From Candidatus Chloroploca asiatica (lineage in GTDB: Bacteria; Chloroflexota; Chloroflexia; Chloroflexales; Chloroflexaceae): a stretch of DNA of 64,000 bases. Within the stretch, counting starts at the first letter, position 1; the number at the start of each line of letters is the position of its first letter. Location of the stretch: assembly GCF_002532075.1 (NCBI RefSeq), contig NZ_LYXE01000050.1, positions 26,501 through 90,500 on the forward strand, read 5' to 3'. Positions 1-7,333 of the stretch are shown in pieces. The notes beneath the pieces are model-generated. The model was given only the letters and a program-made list of their open reading frames with translations. It was not told the DNA's origin and made no database searches. The position numbers and the translations under genes were made by a program.

Positions 1-417
1 GTGGCTGAGTATGCGCAGTCGGTCATTGATCCGGCCAAAGTCTTGATCGGGGTCCATTTTTATGGCTATGACTGGCCCCCATCTGGGCGGGCGACCGCAC
101 GTACCTGGCGGGTGATCGAAGAGATTATTAATTCCCAGGGGTCAACCGTCAATTTTATGGAACGCAATAGCTCCGGGCCGGTCGAAGAGAGCTATTTTTC
201 GTATCGCAGCGCCGAAGGTACGCGCCAGGTCTGGTTTATGACCGAGACCGGGCTTGGCTCCAAGATCCAGACGATCCAGGCGATGGATCTGGCCGGCATC
301 GCGATTTGGCAACTCGGTTATGAAAAACCTGAATACTGGCGCATTGTGCGCGAGAGTATGGTCAAAGATACGGCGCACGTTCAGCGGGCGTTGACCCCAC
401 TGATCCCCGATCATTAA
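1..417 (+). CDS. GH18-type glycoside hydrolase, C-terminal part (5' end outside window)
   Basis: The frame is open from the first base, so the gene starts upstream of the window and only the last 138 residues are visible. The tail contains 'GVHFYGYDW', 'VWFMTETGLGSK' and a near-terminal 'GIAIWQLGYE', the pattern closing the TIM barrel of chitinase-like family 18 hydrolases, including spore-germination (YaaH-like) members. The catalytic DxxDxxE motif is not in the visible part. It ends three bases before the next gene, suggesting co-transcription. The substrate cannot be told from this fragment. Confidence 0.6.
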   Translation: MAEYAQSVIDPAKVLIGVHFYGYDWPPSGRATARTWRVIEEIINSQGSTVNFMERNSSGPVEESYFSYRSAEGTRQVWFMTETGLGSKIQTIQAMDLAGIAIWQLGYEKPEYWRIVRESMVKDTAHVQRALTPLIPDH

Positions 418-420
418 GCT

Positions 421-1455
421 ATGGCACCTATTGTGGAACCTGAAGTTAAGGTTGATGTTACTGAAGCGCACCTCCTCTATGAGCGTGGTGTGGCGGCGGC
501 TCGTGCCGATAATCGGCGGGTTGCCGCTGGCTTCTTGACCCGCGCGTTGCGCCTCGATCCCCGCAACGAGTCGGCCTGGCTCTGGTTGAGTGGCGTGCTT
601 GATGATCCCCACGAGCGCGCTTTTTGTCTACGCTCGGTTCTTACGCTGAATCCGCACAATACCCACGCGCAGCGCGGCCTACGCTTGCTGGAAACACGGG
701 GCCTCCTTAACGGGCAGGCTGATAAAGCGCCTGCTATGACGCTCCCTTCACTTCCCGTGGAAACCAAAGAGCGCCCGGTTGACCGTGATGCCTGGTGGAT
801 CAATTGGCGTCGCTCGAACCGTGAGTGGAGCCGGAGCCGCCTCCTCTTTTGGATCTTTCCGATTCTTCTGCTCGTTGTTGCTATTGGTCTCTACCAGAGT
901 TTTGTGGTGGCTGTCGAGCGGAGTGCGGCCGTGATTGTTGCGCCTACTGAAGATTTGGCAAGCGTGGCACTGTTTGTGCCGCCACTCGTGCCAACCATTG
1001 AACCAGTGCTCGAGGCCGAGCCACTAGCCGTCGTTGAAGGCCTGACTATCGGCTACCTGGGGGCACTCGAAAGCCTGCGTGCCGATCTCCGGGTTGCCAC
1101 CGAGACCTATCGCGAGGCGACGACTATGCTTGCGGGCGGCTCGGTCGGGGCTGTTGCGGCGACGCAACGTCTGCGTGCGACCGTAGCTTCTTCACGTGAG
1201 GCCATGAGCCAGTTGCGACCCCCGGGCACGTTGCAGCCTGCCCACGATGATTATCTGACCGGGCTTAACCTGCAACTCGAAGGTCTCGATGCCGTGCTCG
1301 ATTTTTATAGTGGCTACGATGTAGCCTACGCGAACCGCGCCGCGCAGCGCTTCCAGGAAGCCCGCGCGTACCTCGAACGTGCGCAGGCCACCTTTGCCAC
1401 CGAAGCACGCCAACTCGCCGACCTCAGCAGCACCACCGCCCAAACCCCACGGTAG
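421..1455 (+). CDS. TPR-repeat protein with one membrane anchor
   Basis: 344 residues. Residues ~15-95 form two or more tetratricopeptide-like repeats ('LYERGVAAARADNRRVAAGF', 'ALRLDPRNESAWLWLSGVL'). A strongly hydrophobic stretch near residues 140-160 ('LLFWIFPILLLVVAIGLY') is a likely transmembrane helix. The remainder, rich in Ala and Glu, looks helical and would lie outside the membrane. TPRs mediate protein-protein contact, and no enzyme motif is visible. It starts 3 bp after the GH18-like gene, so the two probably form an operon and may act together at the envelope. Confidence 0.7.
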   Translation: MAPIVEPEVKVDVTEAHLLYERGVAAARADNRRVAAGFLTRALRLDPRNESAWLWLSGVLDDPHERAFCLRSVLTLNPHNTHAQRGLRLLETRGLLNGQADKAPAMTLPSLPVETKERPVDRDAWWINWRRSNREWSRSRLLFWIFPILLLVVAIGLYQSFVVAVERSAAVIVAPTEDLASVALFVPPLVPTIEPVLEAEPLAVVEGLTIGYLGALESLRADLRVATETYREATTMLAGGSVGAVAATQRLRATVASSREAMSQLRPPGTLQPAHDDYLTGLNLQLEGLDAVLDFYSGYDVAYANRAAQRFQEARAYLERAQATFATEARQLADLSSTTAQTPR

Positions 1456-1532
1456 GTACACGGTGGCGCCGTGCCCCTACCCCCTAGGGCAATTGCATCA
1501 TACAAAACCGGATACAACAAGACGCTCTATCA

Positions 1533-1603
1533 GGGCACCCGCAAGGGGTGCCCCTCCAGGCCGAGGGCCGGATCCGGTGTACGGGCACCCCTTGCGGGTG
1601 CCC
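1533..1603. repeat. Nested inverted repeat between convergent genes
   Basis: Two 21-nt arms (1533-1553 and 1583-1603) are perfect reverse complements separated by 29 nt. Each arm is itself a small hairpin (8-bp stem, gggcaccc / gggtgccc, 5-nt loop). The element can therefore fold either as two small stems or as one long stem. It lies between the convergent TPR and aminotransferase genes, where a bidirectional terminator would be expected, but there is no clear U-tract. The rest of 1456-1642 holds only short palindromic motifs such as cggtggcgccg and no gene. Confidence 0.6.
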
Positions 1604-1642
1604 TCGCGGGGTGCATACACGGAAGATGCAATCACCGTGTCC

Positions 1643-2884
1643 CTACCCCCCGACGGGAAACCGTACAGCTGCGAGCCGTTCACCTGCGGCACGCAGCGTT
1701 TCCAGCTTTTTGGCAAAGCAGAAACGGGCGAGCAGCGGCAACGGTTGACTGCTCCCTTCCGATTCCCTCGGCGCATAAAAAGCCGAAGGCGGGATCGCCG
1801 CAACCCCAATCTCGCGCGTCAACCAGCGACAAAAGGCTCCATCATCGGCAAAGCCAGTCTCCCTCAGATCAGCCATCACAAAATAACTGCCTTCGGTCGG
1901 TAACGTTGGGAGACCAGCCTCGTGCAACAGCGTTCGCAAGAGCGCGTAACGCTCAAGGTACTCGGCCCGCAGGACCTCGTAATAGTCATTCGTGAGGGCC
2001 GCTTCAAGTGCCGCCGCCGCCGCATCTTGCAAAGGCGTGGCGGTCGCAAACGTAATCCACTGATGCGCGGCCCGCAACGCATCGTTGAGCGCCGCCGGCC
2101 CAACGGCATACCCGATCTTCCACCCAGTGACACTGAAGGTCTTGCCAATGCTGTTGATCGTCAGGGTACGCTCCCACATCCCCGGTAGGCTCGCAATATC
2201 CTGATGCACAGCATCGCCAAAAACCAATTGATCATAGACCTCATCGGCAATCACGGTTACATCATACTCAATGCAGAGCGATGCAATGAGCTCGAGTTCA
2301 GCCATGCGAAAGACTTTGCCGGTTGGATTATGGGGCGTATTGAGCATCAAGATCCGTGTGTGTGGGGAGAAAGCCGCCCGCAACGCCTCAGGATCAAACC
2401 ACCACGCATGTTCAGGCACCCCGGTGAGCGGCGAAGCTTGCCCTTCCCCCGGGGGATGCAGCCGTACATAACGGGGCACTCCACCTGCCATTGTTACCGC
2501 AGGCACATACGCATCATAGAATGGCTCAAAGATAATGACCTCGTCCCCAGGATTGACAAGCGCTTGTATTGCGCCAAAGAGCGCCTCGGTGGCCCCACTG
2601 GTCACGGTGATCTCGCGCGCGGGATCAACTGACGTGCGCCCCTGGGCCTGCCAGGTTGCCGCCACCGCCTCACGCAGCCGGGGTAAGCCCTGATAGGGCG
2701 CATACTGGTTCAAATCGGCCGCGACCGCCGCGACCGCCGCTGCTTTTACCCAGGCTGGACCCGCAAAATCCGGGAACCCCTGCCCCAGATTGACCGCACC
2801 ACACTGCACGGCCAGCGCACTGATTTCGGCAAAAATCGTGGTTCCAAAGCCACGCACACGCTCGGCGGGGTGACGACTGCTCAT
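1643..2884 (-). CDS. Class I/II PLP-dependent aminotransferase (kynurenine/methionine aminotransferase-like)
   Basis: 413 residues from the ATG at 2884, which has an AGGAG site 7 nt upstream; longer in-frame starts lack one. The fold-type I signatures are present: 'NLGQGFPDF' near the N-terminus, 'TSGATEALF', 'NTPHNPTGK', 'ADEVYDQLVF', and the PLP lysine in 'SIGKTFSVTGWKIGYA'. This set matches the YbdL/KAT/glutamine-transaminase K branch, which moves amino groups between aromatic or sulfur amino acids and 2-oxo acids in the cytosol. The exact substrate cannot be read from sequence. It is transcribed divergently from the MBL hydrolase across a palindrome-rich gap. Confidence 0.88.
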   Translation of the reverse strand: MSSRHPAERVRGFGTTIFAEISALAVQCGAVNLGQGFPDFAGPAWVKAAAVAAVAADLNQYAPYQGLPRLREAVAATWQAQGRTSVDPAREITVTSGATEALFGAIQALVNPGDEVIIFEPFYDAYVPAVTMAGGVPRYVRLHPPGEGQASPLTGVPEHAWWFDPEALRAAFSPHTRILMLNTPHNPTGKVFRMAELELIASLCIEYDVTVIADEVYDQLVFGDAVHQDIASLPGMWERTLTINSIGKTFSVTGWKIGYAVGPAALNDALRAAHQWITFATATPLQDAAAAALEAALTNDYYEVLRAEYLERYALLRTLLHEAGLPTLPTEGSYFVMADLRETGFADDGAFCRWLTREIGVAAIPPSAFYAPRESEGSSQPLPLLARFCFAKKLETLRAAGERLAAVRFPVGG

Positions 2885-2949
2885 AGATAGGCTCCTGCTC
2901 TTGAGGGTGATGAATTGTGCTGTATGGTACCATATCCGCAAATCCCAGT

Positions 2950-2992
2950 TTTTGGTTCGTTTTGGCGGCGAAGCCGCCAAAACGAACCAAAA
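2950..2992. repeat. Perfect 20-bp hairpin with GAA loop
   Basis: Arms 2950-2969 and 2973-2992 pair perfectly around a GAA loop (core ggcggc-gaa-gccgcc), flanked by T-rich and A-rich ends. A smaller stem with the same loop (agcggc-gaa-gccgct) follows at 3003-3017. Similar GNA-loop stems occur at 6869-6907 and 63966-64000, so this is probably one member of a dispersed REP-like family. It sits in a divergent intergenic gap, so a terminator role is unlikely. Confidence 0.65.
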
Positions 2993-3020
2993 TACCTCGG
3001 TGAGCGGCGAAGCCGCTCTA

Positions 3021-3063
3021 CCATAGGGTAGCGGTTTGACCAACTGCTACCCTGTGGTATTAT
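3021..3063 (+). promoter_or_regulatory. Promoter of the MBL gene overlapped by a long operator-like palindrome
   Basis: A -35 box TTGACC (3036-3041) and a -10 box TATTAT (3058-3063) are 16 bp apart. Arms 3021-3036 and 3042-3057 match as an inverted repeat at 14 of 16 positions around a 5-bp centre and cover the -35 box and the spacer. Transcription would begin about 7 nt after the -10, at or next to the ATG at 3071, so the transcript could be leaderless. No dedicated regulator lies beside it. The palindrome is read directly; operator function is inferred. Confidence 0.55.
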
Positions 3064-3070
3064 CATAGCC

Positions 3071-3991
3071 ATGAATACACAAACTTATCCTCATGGAGTC
3101 CTGACCCTCGATACACTCCATCTTGGACGGCCAGGTGTTGTCGCGACGTATCTGCTGCTTGGTGACGAACTGGCGCTCGTTGACCCAGGGCCTGCCGGTA
3201 CGTTACCTACTGTCGAGGCCGCGCTTGCCCAGCATGATCTGAGTTTGCAAGATCTGCGCCATGTCATTCTGACGCACGTTCATCTTGATCACGCTGGGGC
3301 TACGGGCACGATCCTCGCGCAGAACCCCCACGTTCAGGTGCATGTTCACGAGCGTGGTGCGCCACACTTGATCGATCCGTCGCGCCTGGTCAAGAGTGCT
3401 GGCCAACTCTGGGGCGACCAGCTCGAGATGCTCTGGGGGCAGACGATCCCTGTGCCGCCAACGGCGATCACGACCCTGGTCGGCGGCGAACGGCTCCAGC
3501 TTGGCACGCGTGTGTTGCATGCCTACGATGCTCCTGGGCATGCCAAACATCACCTCGTCTGGTACGACGAAGAGAGTGAGGCGGCCTTTGTCGGCGATAA
3601 CACCGGTGTCCGCCGTCAGTTGCAGCCCTTTACGCGCCCAGCAACTCCGCCACCCGATGTTGATCTAGTCGCCTGGCAGAGCACGCTTGATCTGATTAAA
3701 GGCCTGCGCCCGCAGTGGCTGATGTTGACCCATTTTGGGGCCTATCATGATGTCGAGTTCCACCTGGCCGATGTTCGTGAACGGTTGCTGCGCTGGGGTG
3801 AGTTAGTGCGCACCGGCTTGACCAGTGGCAAGAGTGAGGCCGAGCAACTTGCGGCCCTTGAAGCACAGGCGCTTGCCGAAGCGGCGAGCCTTGATGAAAC
3901 AGAACTGGCCGCTCTGACGCAGCAGTCGGGCGCGGTCGAGTTAAGTTGGCGTGGTCTGGTGCGCTATTGGCAGAAACAGGCTGCCTCTTGA
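3071..3991 (+). CDS. MBL-fold metallohydrolase
   Basis: 306 residues. The zinc-binding signature 'THVHLDHAG' near residue 75, a downstream 'DAPGHAKHH' histidine and 'VGDN' are metallo-beta-lactamase-fold metal ligands of the glyoxalase II/lactonase type. The C-terminal ~80 residues after 'LTHFGAYHD' are helical. The likely role is hydrolysis of a thioester or other ester in the cytosol; the substrate is unknown. The following ketopantoate reductase-like gene starts 9 bp after the stop, so the two probably form an operon. Confidence 0.85.
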   Translation: MNTQTYPHGVLTLDTLHLGRPGVVATYLLLGDELALVDPGPAGTLPTVEAALAQHDLSLQDLRHVILTHVHLDHAGATGTILAQNPHVQVHVHERGAPHLIDPSRLVKSAGQLWGDQLEMLWGQTIPVPPTAITTLVGGERLQLGTRVLHAYDAPGHAKHHLVWYDEESEAAFVGDNTGVRRQLQPFTRPATPPPDVDLVAWQSTLDLIKGLRPQWLMLTHFGAYHDVEFHLADVRERLLRWGELVRTGLTSGKSEAEQLAALEAQALAEAASLDETELAALTQQSGAVELSWRGLVRYWQKQAAS

Positions 3992-4000
3992 GGGGGGACC

Positions 4001-5029
4001 GTGGCTATCGTGATTGTTGGCGGTGGAGCTATTGGCCTTCAGGTGGCCGGACGGTTGGCGCTGTCCGGCCGTGAGTGTGCTGTGCTGGCACGCCCTCAGA
4101 CGGTTGATGCCTTGCTCGATCGTTCGTTGAGTATCACCCTCGAAGGCGAAACCCGTCGTGTGCGCCTTGATGCGGCTGCATTACCCGACGATCTGCTGGG
4201 ATCGTATCACAGGCCCGAGTTGGCGATTGTGTGTGTCAAGGGCTACGATACGCCGGGGGTGATTCCAACGCTGCGTGCGCTCAAACCCGGTCGTATCCTG
4301 ACCCTTCAGAATGGGATTGGCAACGAAGAATTGCTTGCCGAGGCCTTTGGTCAGCAACAGATCATTGCGGGCAGCATTACCACCTCGGTGGAACTCCCCG
4401 GGCCAACCGAGGTGGTCGTGACCAAAGCCGGAGGGATTAGTCTGGCTGGCATGACCCCGGCAACGCGCGTCAAGCAGTGGGCCGAGATCTTTACGCAGGC
4501 CGAGTTTCCCGTTGAATTGCACCCTGACTACCGCTCGATGAAATGGTCGAAAGCACTGCTCAACATGCTTGGCAATGCACAGGCCGCCATTCTCGATATG
4601 CCGGTACCCGAGATCTACGCAAATTCGCGTCTGGTTCATGTTGACCTGACCGTTGCGTATGAGACGCTGGCTGTGATGGGGAAACTGGGCATCCATCCCG
4701 TGAACCTCCCAGGGTATCCGGCGGCAACCATTGCGCGGTTTGCGCCGTTCACACCGGGTCCGATCCTGCGGATCCTGATGCGTCGCATGGTTGGCGGTGG
4801 GCGCGGAGGCAAAGATCCTTCGCTCTTGCGCGATTTGCGGGCTGGACGAACGCGTTCCGAGGGTGAACAACTCTATGGTGCGGTGGCGGCGGCAGCAACG
4901 ACAACCGGGATGTCGGTTCCTGTTACGGCGGGCCTCTGGCGGATTCTCGGGGCGATTGTCCGGGGTGAACGACCGTGGCAAGAGTTTCGTCGTCAACCCG
5001 AACGCCTACTCGCCGAGCTCGGGCTTTAG
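4001..5029 (+). CDS. 2-dehydropantoate 2-reductase (ketopantoate reductase)-like
   Basis: 342 residues from a GTG start. The N-terminus 'AIVIVGGGAIGLQVAGRLA' is the NADP-binding Rossmann loop of the ApbA/PanE family. The usual 'QNGIGNEELL' segment and the C-terminal domain with 'KWSKALLNMLGN' follow. PanE reduces ketopantoate to pantoate in coenzyme A synthesis, but many family members act on other 2-oxo acids, so the symbol is withheld. It follows the MBL hydrolase closely and is likely co-transcribed. Confidence 0.82.
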   Translation: MAIVIVGGGAIGLQVAGRLALSGRECAVLARPQTVDALLDRSLSITLEGETRRVRLDAAALPDDLLGSYHRPELAIVCVKGYDTPGVIPTLRALKPGRILTLQNGIGNEELLAEAFGQQQIIAGSITTSVELPGPTEVVVTKAGGISLAGMTPATRVKQWAEIFTQAEFPVELHPDYRSMKWSKALLNMLGNAQAAILDMPVPEIYANSRLVHVDLTVAYETLAVMGKLGIHPVNLPGYPAATIARFAPFTPGPILRILMRRMVGGGRGGKDPSLLRDLRAGRTRSEGEQLYGAVAAAATTTGMSVPVTAGLWRILGAIVRGERPWQEFRRQPERLLAELGL

Positions 5030-5142
5030 CAAGTGAAGGTTCCAGGCTGTCTTATGGTGTTCTGAATCATGAAACCTTGTCGAAGCCAACTTCGCGTATA
5101 ATGCATTGATATGCTACCATCTGTGCTATCGGAGCCTGACAT

Positions 5143-5634
5143 ATGTATCGCCAGCATAGCTATTGCTCATTTTGCGGACGCCCCTTCCTTGACGGTCAGC
5201 GCTGGCCACGTGTCTGTGCACACTGTAGCAGCACGACCTATCGTAATCCACTGCCGGTAGTCTTGATCCTGCAGCCCGTTGATGATGGCATTCTGGTCAT
5301 TCGCCGTGCGGCAGCACCTCGGCAAGGGCAACTTGCCTTGCCAGGTGGCTTTATCGAGATGGGCGAGAGTTGGCAAAATGCAGCGGCCCGCGAACTTCGC
5401 GAAGAGGCTGGCATTACGATTGCGCCGGAACAGATTACTGACTTTGGTACCCGCAGTACCCCAGACGGGTATCTCCTCGTCTTTGGCCTGGGGCCTCAAC
5501 TCCACAATAGCGATCTATCACCCTTCCGGAGCAATCGCGAAGCCGAAGCCCGCCTGATCATCACCAATCCGGTCGAACTGGCTTTTCCCTTGCACACCGA
5601 AATGGTGCATCGTTTTTTTGCCCGTCGTTCATAG
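5143..5634 (+). CDS. NUDIX hydrolase with N-terminal zinc ribbon
   Basis: 163 residues. Residues 1-35 hold two CxxC pairs ('CSFCGRPF', 'CAHCSS') forming a zinc ribbon, as in NudC/ADP-ribose-type NUDIX proteins. The NUDIX box runs from 'GGFIEMGESWQNAAARELRE' to 'EAG', with the metal-binding REXXEE glutamates intact. Such enzymes cleave nucleoside diphosphates linked to another moiety. A TATAAT-like -10 at 5097-5102 suggests its own promoter. The substrate is not predictable. Confidence 0.87.
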   Translation: MYRQHSYCSFCGRPFLDGQRWPRVCAHCSSTTYRNPLPVVLILQPVDDGILVIRRAAAPRQGQLALPGGFIEMGESWQNAAARELREEAGITIAPEQITDFGTRSTPDGYLLVFGLGPQLHNSDLSPFRSNREAEARLIITNPVELAFPLHTEMVHRFFARRS

Positions 5635-6060
5635 TAGTGACACGGCGCCGCCGTGCCCTCGCCCATCCCCCCACGGCCTTGAGCACGAAGGATCCTTCCA
5701 GAGTCTCATCCAAGGCTCAACTATCACGAAGCGCGCGTACCAATCCAGGATCGCGACCACGGAGAGCTAGTTGCTCCGGAGACGAAGCGACGTGATATCG
5801 GAGCCCCACCTCGCGTTCGGGGTGCGTGCGGTCGCTCCGCAGAACAGGTTGGGATAGATGTGATGCTGTGCGACCTGCTTGCTCATTGCTCAGTGGGTAT
5901 GTGCGCGGCCCGGGGCGCTGAGCCAAGGGGGGCAGGGGCTTTGGAGCGCAAGCGTGGCTTGACCAGCCACCTCACCCGGTTCAAACAACGGGAGGACAAA
6001 GAAGCTCAGCGCATCGCCGGCGCTCAACGCCGCGGGGAGCCTGCTCGCGCTAGAGGCGAC
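5635..6060. other. Intergenic stretch without a recognisable gene
   Basis: About 425 bp after the NUDIX gene carry only short ORFs on both strands with no protein-like pattern. It begins with a palindromic motif (cacggcgccgccgtg, ~5641-5655) resembling one near 1457-1473. I see no RNA gene or recognisable remnant here. Confidence 0.5.
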
Positions 6061-6128
6061 GGCGTAGCGGGGAGCCAACGCTTTTCAGTGCAACCCACAG
6101 GGCCGGACGGTGCTGGCCCTGTGGGTTG
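6061..6128. repeat. Terminator-like hairpin element, copy 1
   Basis: A 14-bp perfect stem (6091-6104 with 6115-6128, loop ggacggtgct) is preceded by a conserved lead containing 'gcgtagcgg' and 'tttcagtgca'. The same lead plus a cacagggcc stem recurs at 55898-55965, about 50 kb away. The shared sequence extends beyond the stem, which marks a dispersed repeat rather than a chance hairpin. A function as terminator or REP element is inferred. Confidence 0.55.
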
Positions 6129-6237
6129 CTCATCGATACGTTCTTGACCTCATCTTGAACATGACCATACGTCATCTTGAGCTAGTGTATGTATACTGCG
6201 CTTTAGACTGTCTTTTTCAAGCAAAGGATGAACTTCG

Positions 6238-6834
6238 ATGCGCCTCAAAACACTCTTGGTCTCATGGATACTTCTCGTTGCAGCGGTGCTGACCGTCGCG
6301 TGCGGTGCGGCCCCGTCGACCATCGCGCCTTCCGCCACCGGCACGCCGGATATGGCCGGAATGGATCACGCCACGATGCAGAACACCGGCGATACGCCCT
6401 ATGATGCGCTTTTCATCGATAGCATGATTGTCCATCACGAGGGTGCAATTGTTATGGCGCAACAGGCGCTTGAATCGTCCGAACGCCCGGAAATTCGGCA
6501 ATTGGCCGAGGCAATTGTCAGCGCACAGCAAACCGAGATCACGCAGATGCGCGACTGGCGATCCGCCTGGTATCCCGATCTGGCACCAACCAGTGGCATG
6601 CAGATGGACATGGGGCCAATGACGGTTGCCGCAGGAAGTACGCCTTTCGACCAGCGGTTTATTGAAGCGATGATCCCGCATCACGAAGGCGCGATCTTGA
6701 TGGCCGAAGACGCCTTGCAGAACGCGGAACGCCAAGAGATCAAGAACCTCGCTCAGGCGATCATCACGGCGCAGGAAGCCGAAATCGCCCAGATGCGCCA
6801 ATGGTTGCAGGAATGGTACAGCATCACGCAATAG
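6238..6834 (+). CDS. DUF305-family lipoprotein
   Basis: 198 residues. The N-terminus has a lipoprotein signal peptide ending in 'LTVAC', so the mature protein would be lipid-anchored outside the membrane. Two copies of the DUF305 core follow: 'FIDSMIVHHEGAIVMAQQAL' and 'FIEAMIPHHEGAILMAEDAL', each followed by 'I..AQ..EI.QMR.W'. The paired histidines and methionines ('MAGMDHATM', 'MQMDMGPM') suggest copper or other soft-metal binding. DUF305 genes often sit near metal-stress systems. A truncated two-component pair lies downstream beyond a palindromic element. Confidence 0.85.
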   Translation: MRLKTLLVSWILLVAAVLTVACGAAPSTIAPSATGTPDMAGMDHATMQNTGDTPYDALFIDSMIVHHEGAIVMAQQALESSERPEIRQLAEAIVSAQQTEITQMRDWRSAWYPDLAPTSGMQMDMGPMTVAAGSTPFDQRFIEAMIPHHEGAILMAEDALQNAERQEIKNLAQAIITAQEAEIAQMRQWLQEWYSITQ

Positions 6835-6836
6835 CA

Positions 6837-6938
6837 TATAGCAACCCTAACGGGTTTGCAAAAGCGGTTGTATGCTTGCTCGCGGCGTAGCCGCGAGCAA
6901 GCATACAGCACCTTCACAAATGAGTTAGGGTTGCTATA
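6837..6938. repeat. Compound palindrome (outer and inner inverted repeats)
   Basis: Outer arms of 15 nt (6837-6851 and 6924-6938, core gcaaccctaac) are perfect reverse complements. Inside them an 18-bp perfect stem (6869-6886 with 6890-6907, GTA loop) forms a second hairpin. The ~102-bp unit starts right after the DUF305 stop codon. It may terminate that gene, or may be a small non-autonomous mobile element, since terminal inverted repeats with internal secondary structure are MITE-like. No target-site duplication is obvious. Confidence 0.55.
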
Positions 6939-6991
6939 GTATCATACCTGTATGATGCTCGCAGCTGTTTCGATTGATGAGGTAACGTGAC

Positions 6992-7333
6992 GTGACGGCG
7001 ACTGCGCGAACGATCCTGATTGTTGACGATGAAGTACGACTTGGCACCCTGATCATCGATCTTGCCCGCCATGAAGTCATACTCGAGGATGTGCCGCTCG
7101 GACTGACGAACCTGGAATACGAACTGCTCACGGTCCTGGCGTCAGCGCCGGGGCGCACCTTCACCCGCACGCAACTGCTCGACCGGGTCTGGGGCACCGA
7201 TTACTTCGGCGACGATCATGTCGTCGATGTCCATATCGCCAACCTGCGCAAGAAACTCGGCGAAGACTCCACGCAGCCCCGCTTTATCAGTACCGTCCGT
7301 GGCGTGGGCTATCGGTTTGGAGATCGACGATGA
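6992..7333 (+). CDS. OmpR-family response regulator with receiver domain deleted
   Basis: 113 residues against ~230 for the family. It begins with the receiver start 'TILIVDDEVRL' and then jumps directly to 'LIIDLARHEV', the beginning of the OmpR winged helix. The DNA-binding domain is complete ('LTNLEYELL', 'RTQLLDRVWG', 'VDVHIANLRKKL', 'GVGYRFG'). The phospho-acceptor aspartate, the conserved Thr and Lys, and the linker (~115 residues) are missing, yet the frame is kept. The stop overlaps the kinase start (ATGA). It is either a constitutive DNA binder or a recent in-frame deletion. GTG start. Confidence 0.85.
   Translation: MTATARTILIVDDEVRLGTLIIDLARHEVILEDVPLGLTNLEYELLTVLASAPGRTFTRTQLLDRVWGTDYFGDDHVVDVHIANLRKKLGEDSTQPRFISTVRGVGYRFGDRR

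Noticed and set aside
1379..1995. Overlapping plus-strand ORFs through the 1456-1642 gap
   Set aside because: They cross the palindromic repeat and run antisense into the aminotransferase; composition is Arg/Pro-rich without protein-like pattern.
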